Shown here piece by piece: positions 52,670-61,330 of a stretch of 64,000 nt of DNA; the first letter of the stretch is position 1; every line of letters begins with the position of its first letter. The stretch is from Acidovorax sp. A1169. Its GTDB lineage: Bacteria; Pseudomonadota; Gammaproteobacteria; Burkholderiales; Burkholderiaceae_C. A model generated the notes under the pieces. The model was not told the origin of the DNA. It saw only the letters and a list, made by a program, of their open reading frames with translations, and did not search any database. The stretch spans positions 1-64,000 of the forward strand of contig NZ_JAUZDX010000009.1 of assembly GCF_030704685.1 (NCBI RefSeq), read 5' to 3'. The translations under genes were made by a program, and so were the position numbers.

Positions 52670-53188
52670 GTGCCACCCATCCTGCGCAAGCTGCTGCTGT
52701 GGCCGCTGCGCCTGATCGCGGGCCTGGCCGGCTGGCTGCTGGCGCTGCTCATCGTCTTCGAGGAATGGGGCTGGGAGCCGCTGCAGCGCGTGCTGGCGCG
52801 CATCGGCCGCTGGCCCGGGCTGCGCTGGATCGAGGGCGCGGTGCGCAGCCTGCCGCCCTGGGGCGCAGTGCTGGTGTTCGCCCTGCCCTCGCTGATGCTG
52901 CTGCCCATCAAGCTGCTGGCGCTGTGGACCATCGGCCAGGGGCATGTGCTGCTGGGCATGCTCATCATCGTGGCCGCCAAGCTGGCGGGCACGGCCGTGT
53001 TGGCGCGCCTGTTCACGCTCACCCAGCCGGCCCTGCTGCAACTGCGCTGGTTTGCCTGGCTGTATGGCCACTGGACGCGCATCAAGGCCGTGCTGCTGGC
53101 CCGTGTGCGCGCCTCCTGGCCCTGGCGCGTGGGCCGGGTGCTCAAGCGCCAATGGCGCCAGCGCTGGCAAGCATGGCGCGCCAGGTAG
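52670..53188 (+). CDS. Conserved membrane protein of unknown function
   Basis: 172 residues from GTG 52670, 25 bases after tgt. Hydrophobic segments lie at about 12-30 (LRLIAGLAGWLLALLIVF), 62-85 (PWGAVLVFALPSLMLLPIKLLAL) and 88-112 (HVLLGMLIIVAAKLAGTAVLARLF). The C-terminus is strongly basic (VGRVLKRQWRQRWQAWRAR). It resembles short inner-membrane proteins annotated as hypothetical in Burkholderiales; I cannot assign a role. Confidence 0.75.
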   Translation: MPPILRKLLLWPLRLIAGLAGWLLALLIVFEEWGWEPLQRVLARIGRWPGLRWIEGAVRSLPPWGAVLVFALPSLMLLPIKLLALWTIGQGHVLLGMLIIVAAKLAGTAVLARLFTLTQPALLQLRWFAWLYGHWTRIKAVLLARVRASWPWRVGRVLKRQWRQRWQAWRAR

Positions 53189-53300
53189 CCAGAAGCCACG
53201 TTCGGCCTGCCAGGCACCTGTCCGCGCTGAAAAGCGACTGCCAGGGCGGTGTCATGGTGCCCCTCGATAATCGGCGCGATACCTCTGCGCACACGACTCC

Positions 53301-54452
53301 ATGGACTTCCAGCTCGACCTGGCCACCGTTCTCCTTCTCTACAACACCTCTCTCATCGCCGGTGCCCTGAGCATCTTTCACATCCGCCGCCACTCGTGCC
53401 GGCCGCAGGGCCTGGCGCCTCTGGCTACGGCCTATCTGATGCTGGCGGTGGGGGCGATCCTGGCCTGGCGCGGCGAGAGCGCAGCCCTGCCGATGTGGAT
53501 GTGGACCCATGGCAGCCTGCTGCTGGGTACCGGCGGGTACGCCCTATTCTGGGCAGGGGTGCGCGGCTTCAGCGGCCGCAGGCGGGTGCCCTGGCGGGCC
53601 GTGGTGCTGCTGCCACTGGCATGCCTGGTGGTGGGCATCGCCACGGGATTTCCCCTGCAGAACCTGCTGCGCGCAGGCGCCTTCCACGCCACGGCCACAC
53701 TGGTGCTGGCCGCCTGCACATTCGAGATACTGCGCGACCGCCGCAGCGAGCCCCTGCCTTCACGCATGCTGATGGCCGCCTTTCTGGGACTGAGCGGCAG
53801 CATCTATGCCTTGCGGCTCGCCTACATCCTCAGCGGCACGGCCGGCTCCACCGGCTTTGCCTGGGCGTTCTACGTTCAGATGTTCTGCCACTTTGGCATG
53901 GCACTCATGGTGGCCGCACTGTCCAATGAACGCGCCGAGATCCGGCTGGAGCAGGCGGCCCACACCGACCCGCTGACCGGAACCGGCAACCGGCGCTGGC
54001 TGGAATCGCGGCTACCCGCTCTTCTGCCGCCCCAGAGCGCCATCGCCCAGCTGGACCTCGACCACTTCAAGCAGATCAATGACCGCTTCGGCCATGCCGT
54101 GGGTGACCGGGTGCTCGTGGAGTTTGCCCGGTGCCTGCAAGGACAACTGCGCAGCTCGGACCTGCTGGCGCGCATGGGAGGCGAGGAGTTCGTGGTCTAC
54201 CTGCCAGCGGTGACGCAGGCGGAGGCCCAGGCGATTGCCGAGCGGCTGTGCGCCCATGTCGCCATGCTGCGCATCGAGATACAGGGGTCGCCGATTTCCG
54301 TCACGGTGAGCATAGGCCTGGCCTGGGTGCATGACACCTGCACCCCTGCGGACACGTGGTTCAAGAGAGCCGACGATGCCCTGTACCAGGCCAAGCAATC
54401 GGGGCGCAACCAGGTGATTCTGGCGACAGGCACTGCCGCGCAGGGGGCCTGA
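53301..54452 (+). CDS. Membrane diguanylate cyclase (GGDEF)
   Basis: 383 residues. Six or seven hydrophobic segments fill residues 1 to about 205. A GGDEF domain follows (DPLTGTGNRRWLESRL, DLDHFKQINDRFGHAVGD) with the active site GGEEF at 293-297. An RSSD inhibitory site lies five residues upstream, so product feedback by cyclic di-GMP is likely. There is no EAL domain. GATAAT at 53266-53271 may be its -10 element. Confidence 0.9.
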   Translation: MDFQLDLATVLLLYNTSLIAGALSIFHIRRHSCRPQGLAPLATAYLMLAVGAILAWRGESAALPMWMWTHGSLLLGTGGYALFWAGVRGFSGRRRVPWRAVVLLPLACLVVGIATGFPLQNLLRAGAFHATATLVLAACTFEILRDRRSEPLPSRMLMAAFLGLSGSIYALRLAYILSGTAGSTGFAWAFYVQMFCHFGMALMVAALSNERAEIRLEQAAHTDPLTGTGNRRWLESRLPALLPPQSAIAQLDLDHFKQINDRFGHAVGDRVLVEFARCLQGQLRSSDLLARMGGEEFVVYLPAVTQAEAQAIAERLCAHVAMLRIEIQGSPISVTVSIGLAWVHDTCTPADTWFKRADDALYQAKQSGRNQVILATGTAAQGA

Positions 54453-54587
54453 GCGCCTGAAAATGTCCCGCCCGGACACAATCTTCCACAGTTGTCGGCA
54501 GTGTTTGCTGCCGAGCCCCCTGGGGCGCTGAGAGATTTCGCGGCTACAGTGGGTCCAAATCGCTTTGGGCGCCCTGAACTTCAACGC

Positions 54588-56048
54588 ATGCCGTCTTTGC
54601 TTCGTCCCCCTTCACCCGGCACCGCCGCTGGCCCGCTGACGGGCTGGGGCCTGTGCGCAGGCATTGGCCTGCTGGTCTTTGCCGCGTCGCTGCTGGGCAT
54701 CGTGACCCGACCCCTGGGGTTCATGGCCGCCTTCTGGCCCGCCAATGCCCTGCTGCTGGGTTTGCTGGTGCGCTACCCACGCCTGGCGGCATCGGGCACC
54801 TGGGCGGCCGCCGCCCTGGGCTACGTGGTTGCGGACCTGGTGACCGGCACCGCCCCCCTGGCGACGCTGTGGCTGGCCAGCGCCAATCTTTGCGGCGTGG
54901 CCATGGGCTGGTGGCTGTTCGGCCAGGTGCCGGTGGCCACGCGCTTCCTCAAGCGGCAGATGTCGGCGGTGCTGATGTTCGGCATCTGCGTGGCCAGCAG
55001 TGCGGCGGCCGCGCTGGCGGGCTCAGGCACGGGCCCGCTGCTGTTCAACACCACCTGGCTGACAGCCCTGGGCATGTGGTTCTGCACAGAGCTGATCAAC
55101 GGTGTGCTGATCCTGCCGGTCATCCTCAGCCTGCCGACCCCGCAGGAGGCGCGGCGCACGCTCAAGAAGCGACGCTGGTCCCGGCGCCGCTGGAAGTACG
55201 CGGCGCCCCTGCTCGCGCTGGCGGCCAGCGAGGCTGCAGCGATCGCCATTGGTGGCCCCGGGGCGCTGGCGTTTCCGGTGCCGGCGCTGCTCTGGTGCGC
55301 ACTCACATACGGCGTGTTTGCCACCAGCGTGCTGTCCATGCTGACCTGCTTCGGCCTGGCGATCGCGGCCGGCGCGGGCATGCTGGAGCTGGCGTTCGCG
55401 CCCAACCAGGCCTGGGCGGTGTTCTCGCTGCGCGTGGGGATCTCCCTGCTGGGGCTGGGCCCGCTCTCGGTGGCCACGGCCAAGGCGGCCAGTGTCGAGG
55501 CCATGCGCCGCCTGCACCGCGCGGCCAGCCACGACTTTTTGACCGATGCGCTGGCGCGCCGCGCCTTCATGGCCCAGGGCAGCAAGCTGCTGGCCCGCCT
55601 GGCTCGCGAGCGCAGCAGCGTGGCCGTGCTGATGCTGGACCTGGACCACTTCAAGCGCGTGAACGACACCCATGGCCACGCGCAGGGCGACAAGGTACTG
55701 CATGGCTTTGCCGCCACGGTCAGCGAGGCGCTGCGGCCTGGTGACCTGTTCGGCCGGCTGGGCGGCGAGGAATTTGCCGTGGTGCTGCCGCGCATCCGCC
55801 AGGCCGATGCCATGGCGGTGGCGCGGCGCCTGTGCAAGCAGGTGCGCAACCATCCGTTCGCCCTGCCGGGGCAGCGCGACCCGCTGCACGCCACGGTCAG
55901 TATCGGCCTGGTGGTGTGCACCGGGGTGTCTCTGCAGGACTCGCTGGGCGCGCTGATGTCCGATGCCGATGCAGCGCTCTACGAAGCCAAGGCAGCCGGC
56001 CGTGACCGCGTCCAGCTGCATGAGCCCCGGCAGGCGCCGGGGCGCTGA
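54588..56048 (+). CDS. MASE1-type membrane diguanylate cyclase (GGDEF)
   Basis: 486 residues from ATG 54588. About eight membrane segments (residues 15-310; PLGFMAAFWPANALLLGLLVR is MASE1-like) precede a GGDEF domain with SHDFLTDALARRAF, MLDLDHFKRVNDTHGHAQGD and GGEEF at 392-396. RPGD forms the inhibitory site five residues upstream. It is the second cyclase gene in the same direction, 135 bases after the first, but with a different sensor domain. An earlier in-frame ATG (54492) is possible. Confidence 0.88.
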   Translation: MPSLLRPPSPGTAAGPLTGWGLCAGIGLLVFAASLLGIVTRPLGFMAAFWPANALLLGLLVRYPRLAASGTWAAAALGYVVADLVTGTAPLATLWLASANLCGVAMGWWLFGQVPVATRFLKRQMSAVLMFGICVASSAAAALAGSGTGPLLFNTTWLTALGMWFCTELINGVLILPVILSLPTPQEARRTLKKRRWSRRRWKYAAPLLALAASEAAAIAIGGPGALAFPVPALLWCALTYGVFATSVLSMLTCFGLAIAAGAGMLELAFAPNQAWAVFSLRVGISLLGLGPLSVATAKAASVEAMRRLHRAASHDFLTDALARRAFMAQGSKLLARLARERSSVAVLMLDLDHFKRVNDTHGHAQGDKVLHGFAATVSEALRPGDLFGRLGGEEFAVVLPRIRQADAMAVARRLCKQVRNHPFALPGQRDPLHATVSIGLVVCTGVSLQDSLGALMSDADAALYEAKAAGRDRVQLHEPRQAPGR

Positions 56049-56053
56049 GGGGA

Positions 56054-57163
56054 TCAGGACACGCTGCCGGGCCCCGCAGGCACGGGTGGCGTGGGCGCGA
56101 TCACGGGCAGGATCTGCGGTGCCGGCGCGCCGCTCGCACCGGTTCCGCAGGCGTGGCAGAAACGGGCGAATGCACTCTTGCGGGTGGTGCACACGCCGCA
56201 GTGGTCGAACAGGCCGATGCCGCAGTGCGGGCAGAAGTCGATCTTCTCGTTCTTGAGGTCCACCGGCCGCTCGCAGCCGGGGCACACGCTCTTGGCCAGG
56301 CGCGCCAGGGCCACGTCGTAGCTCAGCTCCTTGCGGCGCTCCTGGTCGGGCAGTGCCTCGGCCAGTTTCTGCCGCTCCAGGTAGCGGTTGAGGGCCACGA
56401 TGGCATAGCGCCCCACGAGCACCGTGATGCCGATGCCCACCACGTAGCGCACATAGCCACCGTAGCTGGGCAGGTAGGGCACCAGCTCCACGAAGAAGGC
56501 GAACAGCGCGAAGAAGATGAAGCCCCAGACGAAGGGCCAGTAGGTGCCCTTGCGCTTCTTGACGAACAGCCAGCCGGCAATGGCCAGCAGCGGCAGCGTG
56601 AGCGCCAGCCGGTACAGGAAGACGCGCAGCTCCAGCTTGCGCTGCTCGACGGCCATGCCCACATAGCCCTCGCGCTCCATCTCGCTCTGGCGCTGCTGCG
56701 CGGCAATGGCGGCCTGGTGCGCATCGAGCGCGGCCTGCTGCTGCGCCTCCACGGCCTGCTGGGTCTTGCGCTCGGCGAGCTTGAGCACGTCGAGCCGCTG
56801 CGTGCGCGCAATCACCTCGGGGTCCTGGTCGGCGCGCTGGGTGGCGCTGCGCGTGGCCAGCCAGTTGTTGAAGGTCTCGCGCTCGGCAGCGCTTTCGCTG
56901 CGCGACTTGCTGCGCTGCAACTGGGCCTGCTGCAGCGCGGTCTCGGCGTCTTCCTCGGCCTTCTGCGCGGTGCGCACCTCATTGCGCACCGCGTCGAAGG
57001 CGGCCTTGTCGACGAAATCCTCAACCTGCAGGCGCTTTTCGACCTGGGGCAGGTCACCGACGAGGGTGCCGCCTAGCCCGATCAGGAAGCCGGCGAAGAC
57101 GAAGGCCACCAGCCACAGGCCACGGCGGAACCATTTTTCGGACAGGCGCAGCGATTTGCTCAT
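56054..57163 (-). CDS. Membrane protein with coiled coil and C-terminal zinc ribbons (unknown function)
   Basis: 369 residues from ATG 57163, which has GGGAG at a good distance. A helix at about 14-36 (GLWLVAFVFAGFLIGLGGTLV) is followed by a long coiled coil rich in Glu, Gln and Arg (about 40-165). Three more membrane segments (LALTLPLLAIAGWLFV, YWPFVWGFIFFALFAFFVELV, YVVGIGITVLVGRYAIVAL) come next. The C-terminus holds CPGC, CPHCG, CGVC and CHACG, two zinc-ribbon pairs in the cytoplasm. The layout suggests a scaffold or sensor; no family is recognised with certainty. Confidence 0.75.
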   Translation of the reverse strand: MSKSLRLSEKWFRRGLWLVAFVFAGFLIGLGGTLVGDLPQVEKRLQVEDFVDKAAFDAVRNEVRTAQKAEEDAETALQQAQLQRSKSRSESAAERETFNNWLATRSATQRADQDPEVIARTQRLDVLKLAERKTQQAVEAQQQAALDAHQAAIAAQQRQSEMEREGYVGMAVEQRKLELRVFLYRLALTLPLLAIAGWLFVKKRKGTYWPFVWGFIFFALFAFFVELVPYLPSYGGYVRYVVGIGITVLVGRYAIVALNRYLERQKLAEALPDQERRKELSYDVALARLAKSVCPGCERPVDLKNEKIDFCPHCGIGLFDHCGVCTTRKSAFARFCHACGTGASGAPAPQILPVIAPTPPVPAGPGSVS

Positions 57164-57231
57164 GGGCACATCTCCCTCGTGTTGGTGGCAGTCAAAGGCA
57201 TCTGGCGTGCAGACGCATTGTCACGAAAACT

Positions 57232-58125
57232 TCAGTTCTTGAGTACCAGGGTGGCAGGCGCCGAGCCCAACTGCGCACGCTGCAGCCACGACAGCATCGA
57301 ATCGACGGTCACGGTCTCGATGCGGTCCGAGTAGCGTTTGTCGCTGGGATGGTCGTCGAACGCGATGTTCGCCGAACCCACGCGCCCGCCCATGCGGGTC
57401 AGCGGCCCGATCTTGAGCGTGGTGGGCTCGTAGCCCTTGAACTTGAGCCAGGCCTGCGCCTGCTCGCGCGAGTTCACCGAGGTCGGCTCCATGGCGGCGG
57501 CCAGGGTCTCCAGCGCCCACTGGTTGGACTGCTGGTACTTGGTGCCCCAGGCGTAGCTGACCATGCTGTAGGCCGGCTGGTTCATGACCTTGGTGCGGCC
57601 CTTGTCCTGCAGCAGCACGAACAGGCGCTGCTGCACCTCGGGGCTGGGCACCGCCCACACGGCCTCGTAGCGCCACAGGTCGTCGAGGAAGAACTCGCCC
57701 AGGCCCTGGCGGTAGACATGGCCCACGGCGGTGCCGCATTCGTTGAGCTTGTGCGCCACGCGCCAGGGGCCTTCGGGGGTCTTGTAGGCCCAGCCCAAGT
57801 GGGAGTAGCGCACGCCATACTTGCCCAGGTCCTGGCCTGCGCGGCCCAGCATCACGACCTGGGCGCCCGTGGCATCGAGCGCCTGGGAGGCGCGTTCGGC
57901 CAGTTGCATGCCGCGCTCCACGCTCTTGGCGGGAGGCGGCTTCTGTGCCTCGCACGATCGGCCTGCATGGGCCTGGGTGGCGGTGAACACGGCGGCCCCG
58001 GCGATGAGCGCTGCGCCCATGGCCCAGCGCATGCCAGCGCGGCGCATGGCGCTGCTGCGGCGCGACACGGGCTGCAGCGGCAACTGAATGGGCATCTGGA
58101 TGGCGCGATGGACGGTGGTTGGCAT
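57232..58125 (-). CDS. DUF2145 family protein
   Basis: 297 residues from ATG 58125 (GAGG upstream); an alternative ATG at 58140 overlaps the preceding stop in TGATG. An N-terminal hydrophobic signal or anchor (MRWAMGAALIAGAAVFTATQAHAG) leads to a soluble part with VVMLGRAGQDLGKYGVRYSHLGWAYK, ECGTAVGHVYRQGLGEFFLDDL, NQPAYSMVSYAWGTKYQQSNQW and FDDHPSDKRYSDRIETVTVDSML. This matches the DUF2145 pattern, which has conserved His/Asn-type positions suggesting a hydrolase-like fold (similar to NlpC/P60-type YiiX). It is coupled to the 154-residue gene upstream. Confidence 0.78.
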   Translation of the reverse strand: MPTTVHRAIQMPIQLPLQPVSRRSSAMRRAGMRWAMGAALIAGAAVFTATQAHAGRSCEAQKPPPAKSVERGMQLAERASQALDATGAQVVMLGRAGQDLGKYGVRYSHLGWAYKTPEGPWRVAHKLNECGTAVGHVYRQGLGEFFLDDLWRYEAVWAVPSPEVQQRLFVLLQDKGRTKVMNQPAYSMVSYAWGTKYQQSNQWALETLAAAMEPTSVNSREQAQAWLKFKGYEPTTLKIGPLTRMGGRVGSANIAFDDHPSDKRYSDRIETVTVDSMLSWLQRAQLGSAPATLVLKN

Positions 58126-58139
58126 GGCGGGGGACCTCA

Positions 58140-58604
58140 TCACAGGCGCTCGTTGTGCAGCAGTGCGCGGCCGATGGCATTGGGCACGAAGGCCAGGGCC
58201 TCGCCGGCCACCGACAGCACCACACCCGAGCCGATCACCGTGCAGACCACCACCGTGCCCACGGCATGGGCCGATGCGCCCACGCCCTTGCCGACCACTT
58301 CCACACTGACGCGGGCGCCGTCCGAAGCACGCTCCAGAACGTACACGGTGCCAACGGCAGAGACTTCCACTGCCCGCACCGACAGCACGGCACCGCCCAC
58401 CGACAGGGCCGCAGGCACGGCCACGATCGCACCGGCAGCCGCCGAGCCCACAGAGGCCGTGCCCACAATGGAGGCCACGGGCAGCAGGGACAGCGCGGCA
58501 GATGCCTCGCTCTGTGCACGGGCCGGCAGGCTGGCCATGGCGCACACGAAGCCGGCGGCCAGCAGCGTGCGGGCCAGGGTGCGTTGCAAAGTCTTGTTCA
58601 TCAT
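58140..58604 (-). CDS. Small secreted or membrane hydrophobic protein of unknown function
   Basis: 154 residues with a signal peptide (ARTLLAAGFVCAMASLPARAQ). The mature part is rich in Ala, Val, Gly and Ser (SIVGTASVGSAAAGAIVAVPAALSVGG, VVVCTVIGSGVVLSVAGEALAF) with a short polar strand region (VYVLERASDGARVSVEV). No family is recognised. It precedes the DUF2145 gene with a stop-start overlap, so the two products likely act together in the envelope. AGGAGTGATCC precedes the start. Confidence 0.7.
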   Translation of the reverse strand: MMNKTLQRTLARTLLAAGFVCAMASLPARAQSEASAALSLLPVASIVGTASVGSAAAGAIVAVPAALSVGGAVLSVRAVEVSAVGTVYVLERASDGARVSVEVVGKGVGASAHAVGTVVVCTVIGSGVVLSVAGEALAFVPNAIGRALLHNERL

Positions 58605-58681
58605 GATGGATCACTCCTTCGGGTTGGGTGGGCCCGGCGCACAGGGGCGCCGGGCCAGGGGTTCGACAAATGCGCTGCGGA

Positions 58682-59164
58682 TCAACCGTTGTTGCTGGAC
58701 GGGGCCTGGGCGGCTTCGCGGCGGCCTTGCAGGCGGGCGTCGAGCAGGTCGGCCTCATGGCGGTCGCGCAGCATCTTGGCCAGCGTGAAGGCGGTGGTGA
58801 TCAGGTACAGCCAGCTCACACCGAGGAAGGCCTTGTAGGTCTGGTTCACGTCCATGCTGAACAGGCCCCAGCCCGTCAGGCCCATGGCGACCGCAAAGCC
58901 GCCCCACACCACCAGCTTCCACATGGGGGTGTCGCCAGCGCCACGGCGGCCAGCGCTCTCGTTGTCCCGCACAAACTTGGCCAGCACGAAGGCGGCCGAG
59001 AGGCAGAACACATAGCCCATCACCATGAACGCGCGCTCCAGCTGTTCTCCGGGCAGCCAGGCCAGGCCGACTGCGCACAGAAACACGGCAATGCCGAACG
59101 AGATCCAGACCTGGAGCTGCCAGGCACGGGTGTCACGCTGAACGACGAAAGGAGATGCTGACAT
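58682..59164 (-). CDS. YiaA/YiaB-type inner-membrane protein
   Basis: 160 residues from ATG 59164. Two YiaAB pairs of helices are seen: WISFGIAVFLCAVGLAWLPG with AFMVMGYVFCLSAAFVLAKFVRD, and WKLVVWGGFAVAMGLTGWGLF with SWLYLITTAFTLAKMLRD. The repeated AK(F/M)(V/L)RD end is typical of the duplicated two-helix domain. Its function is unknown; E. coli YiaAB is cold- and stress-associated. The last 20 residues are polar. Confidence 0.83.
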   Translation of the reverse strand: MSASPFVVQRDTRAWQLQVWISFGIAVFLCAVGLAWLPGEQLERAFMVMGYVFCLSAAFVLAKFVRDNESAGRRGAGDTPMWKLVVWGGFAVAMGLTGWGLFSMDVNQTYKAFLGVSWLYLITTAFTLAKMLRDRHEADLLDARLQGRREAAQAPSSNNG

Positions 59165-59438
59165 ATAGGCGGGTGGCCCTGGGGCCTTGGTTGAACACGG
59201 AACGAATAGTGGCAAAGCCCCATCCGGCTGTCCGCATTGAACCACCACAGTGGCATTGCGCAGGCTGCTGGGTATCGTTTTCCGGTACTTGGTCACACTT
59301 TGACACCCTTATCCGCCTCCAAAGTTGCGCGCAAGCTACCCACCGAAGCGCCTGGGCGACAGCCGATGGAGCCTGCGTCTTCGACAATCCCGCCGATCAC
59401 GGGCCCGCCCCGTACCCCCCGAATTTCCAGGAGCCCCC

Positions 59439-60614
59439 ATGACCAAACCCTTTGACATCGTCGTCCACGGCGCCACCGGCTTCACCGGCCGGCTGGTGGT
59501 GGAGTACCTGCTGCAGCGCTACCCCGCCGGCAGCGGCCTGCGCTGGGCCATGGGCGGGCGCAACGCCGAGAAGCTGGCCGCCGTGCGCGACGAGCTGGGC
59601 GCCCCGGCCGACACGCCCCTGGTGGTGACCGACAGCGCCAGCATGGAAAGCCTGCAGGCCCTGATGGCGCAGACCCGCCTGGTGCTGACCACCGTGGGCC
59701 CCTACCAGCTCTACGGCAACGAACTGGTGGCCGCCTGCGCTGCGGCCGGCGTGGACTATGTGGACCTGTGCGGCGAGCCCGCCTGGATGCGCCACATGAT
59801 CGATGCACACGAAGCCCAGGCCCAGGCCAGCGGCGCGCGCATCGTGTTCTCGTGCGGCTTCGACTCAATCCCGTTCGACCTGGGTGTGTTCGTGCTGCAG
59901 CGCGAGATGAAGGCACGCTTCGGCCACCCCGCCAACCGCGTGCGCGGCCGGGTGCGCAAGATGAAGGGCACCTTCTCGGGCGGCACGGCGGCGAGCCTGA
60001 AGGCCACCATGGCCGCCTCGGCGGCCGACCCCAAGGTGCTGGACCTGCTGAAAAACCCATTCTCGCTGACGCCCGGCTTTGAAGGCCCGCGCCAGCCCAC
60101 GGGCCACAAGCCCATGTTGGACGAAGCCCTGGGCATGTGGGTCGCCCCGTTCGTGATGGCGGCCATCAACACGCGCAACGTGCACCGCTCCAACTTCCTG
60201 CTGCAGCATGCCTGGGGCACGGATTTCGTCTACGACGAGATGCTGGTCACCGGCCCCGGAGAGAAGGGCGAGGCCATCGCCAATGCCGTGGCCAACGACA
60301 AGTCCATGGGCTCGGACAAGGGGCCCAAGCCGGGCGAAGGCCCTTCGCGCGAGGAGCGCGAGGCCGGCTTCTACGACGTGCTGTTTTTGGGCGATGACGG
60401 CCAGGGCAACACCCTGCGCGTGGGCGTCAAGGGCGACCGCGACCCGGGCTACGGCTCCACCTCGAAGATGATCGCCGAGGCGGCGGTCTGCCTGCTTCAG
60501 GAAGCTGCCGGCACGCCGGGCGGCATCTGGACCACCGCGCCCGCCATGGGCGAGCCGCTGGTGGCGCGCCTGCAGGCAAATGCCGGGCTGACGTTCGCCG
60601 TCGAGACGGCTTGA
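59439..60614 (+). CDS. Saccharopine dehydrogenase-like / trans-acting enoyl reductase family protein
   Basis: 391 residues from ATG 59439. VVHGATGFTGRLVVEYLLQRY is the GxxGxxG NAD(P)-binding start, followed by TTVGPYQLYGNELVAACAAAGVDYVDLCGEP, the hallmark of this family (Lys9-like and mycobacterial trans-acting enoyl reductases). FSCGFDSIPFDLGV and GTFSGGTAASLKATM also fit. The physiological substrate is unknown. CGACAAT at about 59382 may be its -10. It converges on acdR with 13 bases between stops. Confidence 0.85.
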   Translation: MTKPFDIVVHGATGFTGRLVVEYLLQRYPAGSGLRWAMGGRNAEKLAAVRDELGAPADTPLVVTDSASMESLQALMAQTRLVLTTVGPYQLYGNELVAACAAAGVDYVDLCGEPAWMRHMIDAHEAQAQASGARIVFSCGFDSIPFDLGVFVLQREMKARFGHPANRVRGRVRKMKGTFSGGTAASLKATMAASAADPKVLDLLKNPFSLTPGFEGPRQPTGHKPMLDEALGMWVAPFVMAAINTRNVHRSNFLLQHAWGTDFVYDEMLVTGPGEKGEAIANAVANDKSMGSDKGPKPGEGPSREEREAGFYDVLFLGDDGQGNTLRVGVKGDRDPGYGSTSKMIAEAAVCLLQEAAGTPGGIWTTAPAMGEPLVARLQANAGLTFAVETA

Positions 60615-60627
60615 TCCCCGCTGCTGG

Positions 60628-61098
60628 TCACAAGGCCAGCGGCAGCTCCGTGGTGGACAGCACGTTGCGCAGCACCATGAACGAACGCACCTGCCGCACG
60701 CCCGGCAGGTAGATCAGCTGCTCGGCGTGCAGGCGGTTGAAGCTGTCGCTGTCGCGCGTGCGCACCAGCATGAAGTAGTCGAACTCGCCCGTGACCACGT
60801 GGCACTCCATGCAACCCGAGATCTTCACGGCGGCCTTCTCGAAGGCCGCGAACGACTCGGGCGTGGAGCGGTCGAGCACCACGCCGATCATCACCAGCAT
60901 GCCGGCCCCCACGGCCTTGGGGTTGAGCAGCGCCACCACCCCGTCGATGAGCCCCAGGCGCCTGAGCCGCTCCACCCGGCGCAGGCAGGCGGGCGGGCTC
61001 AGGTGCACCTTCTCGGCCAGCGCCACGTTGGACAGGGAGGCATCGCGCTGCAGCAGGCGCAGGATGGCCTTGTCGGTGCGGTCGAGCTCGTCCGTCAT
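60628..61098 (-). CDS. acdR: Lrp/AsnC-family regulator, probably AcdR
   Basis: 156 residues from ATG 61098. The helix-turn-helix spans RDASLSNVALAEKVHLSPPACLRRVERL, and the RAM/AsnC effector domain includes VTGEFDYFMLVRTRDSDSFN and LIYLPGVRQVRSFMVL. It is divergent from the ACC deaminase gene, the known acdR-acdS arrangement, in which the Lrp-like AcdR activates acdS when ACC is present. A longer start at 61176 would reach into the promoter region. Confidence 0.85.
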   Translation of the reverse strand: MTDELDRTDKAILRLLQRDASLSNVALAEKVHLSPPACLRRVERLRRLGLIDGVVALLNPKAVGAGMLVMIGVVLDRSTPESFAAFEKAAVKISGCMECHVVTGEFDYFMLVRTRDSDSFNRLHAEQLIYLPGVRQVRSFMVLRNVLSTTELPLAL

Positions 61099-61330
61099 TC
61101 CAGCGCTGGCCGGCACGCTCTTGGCACGAACTTTTGTTGCGCACATGGTTGGTTTTGTGGAATCAATGCAAATCAATTTCCATTTTCACATACCAAACCT
61201 CTGAAATCCACTCCATTTTCACAACCACGTTAAACGCAGCTTTTCCTACGATGGAGGCACTGCAGGCAAGGCGCCACCGAAGCGCCCCTGCGAGTGATTC
61301 CCCACCCTTCCATCGCACACGAGAGCCGCC
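61099..61330. promoter_or_regulatory. Divergent acdR-acdS control region
   Basis: This 232-bp AT-richer region contains CAAATCAATTTCCATTTTCA and repeated CCATTTTCACA segments about 37 bases apart (around 61181 and 61212), and TTTTCCTACGATGG, whose TACGAT could be the acdS -10. Lrp-type regulators bind degenerate AT-rich sites repeated in such regions. Exact boxes cannot be fixed by eye. Confidence 0.45.

Noticed and set aside
59310..59345. Possible sigma-28 promoter (CAAAGTTG ... ACCGAA) upstream of the enoyl-reductase-like gene
   Set aside because: The spacer is too long and the -10 part matches poorly.
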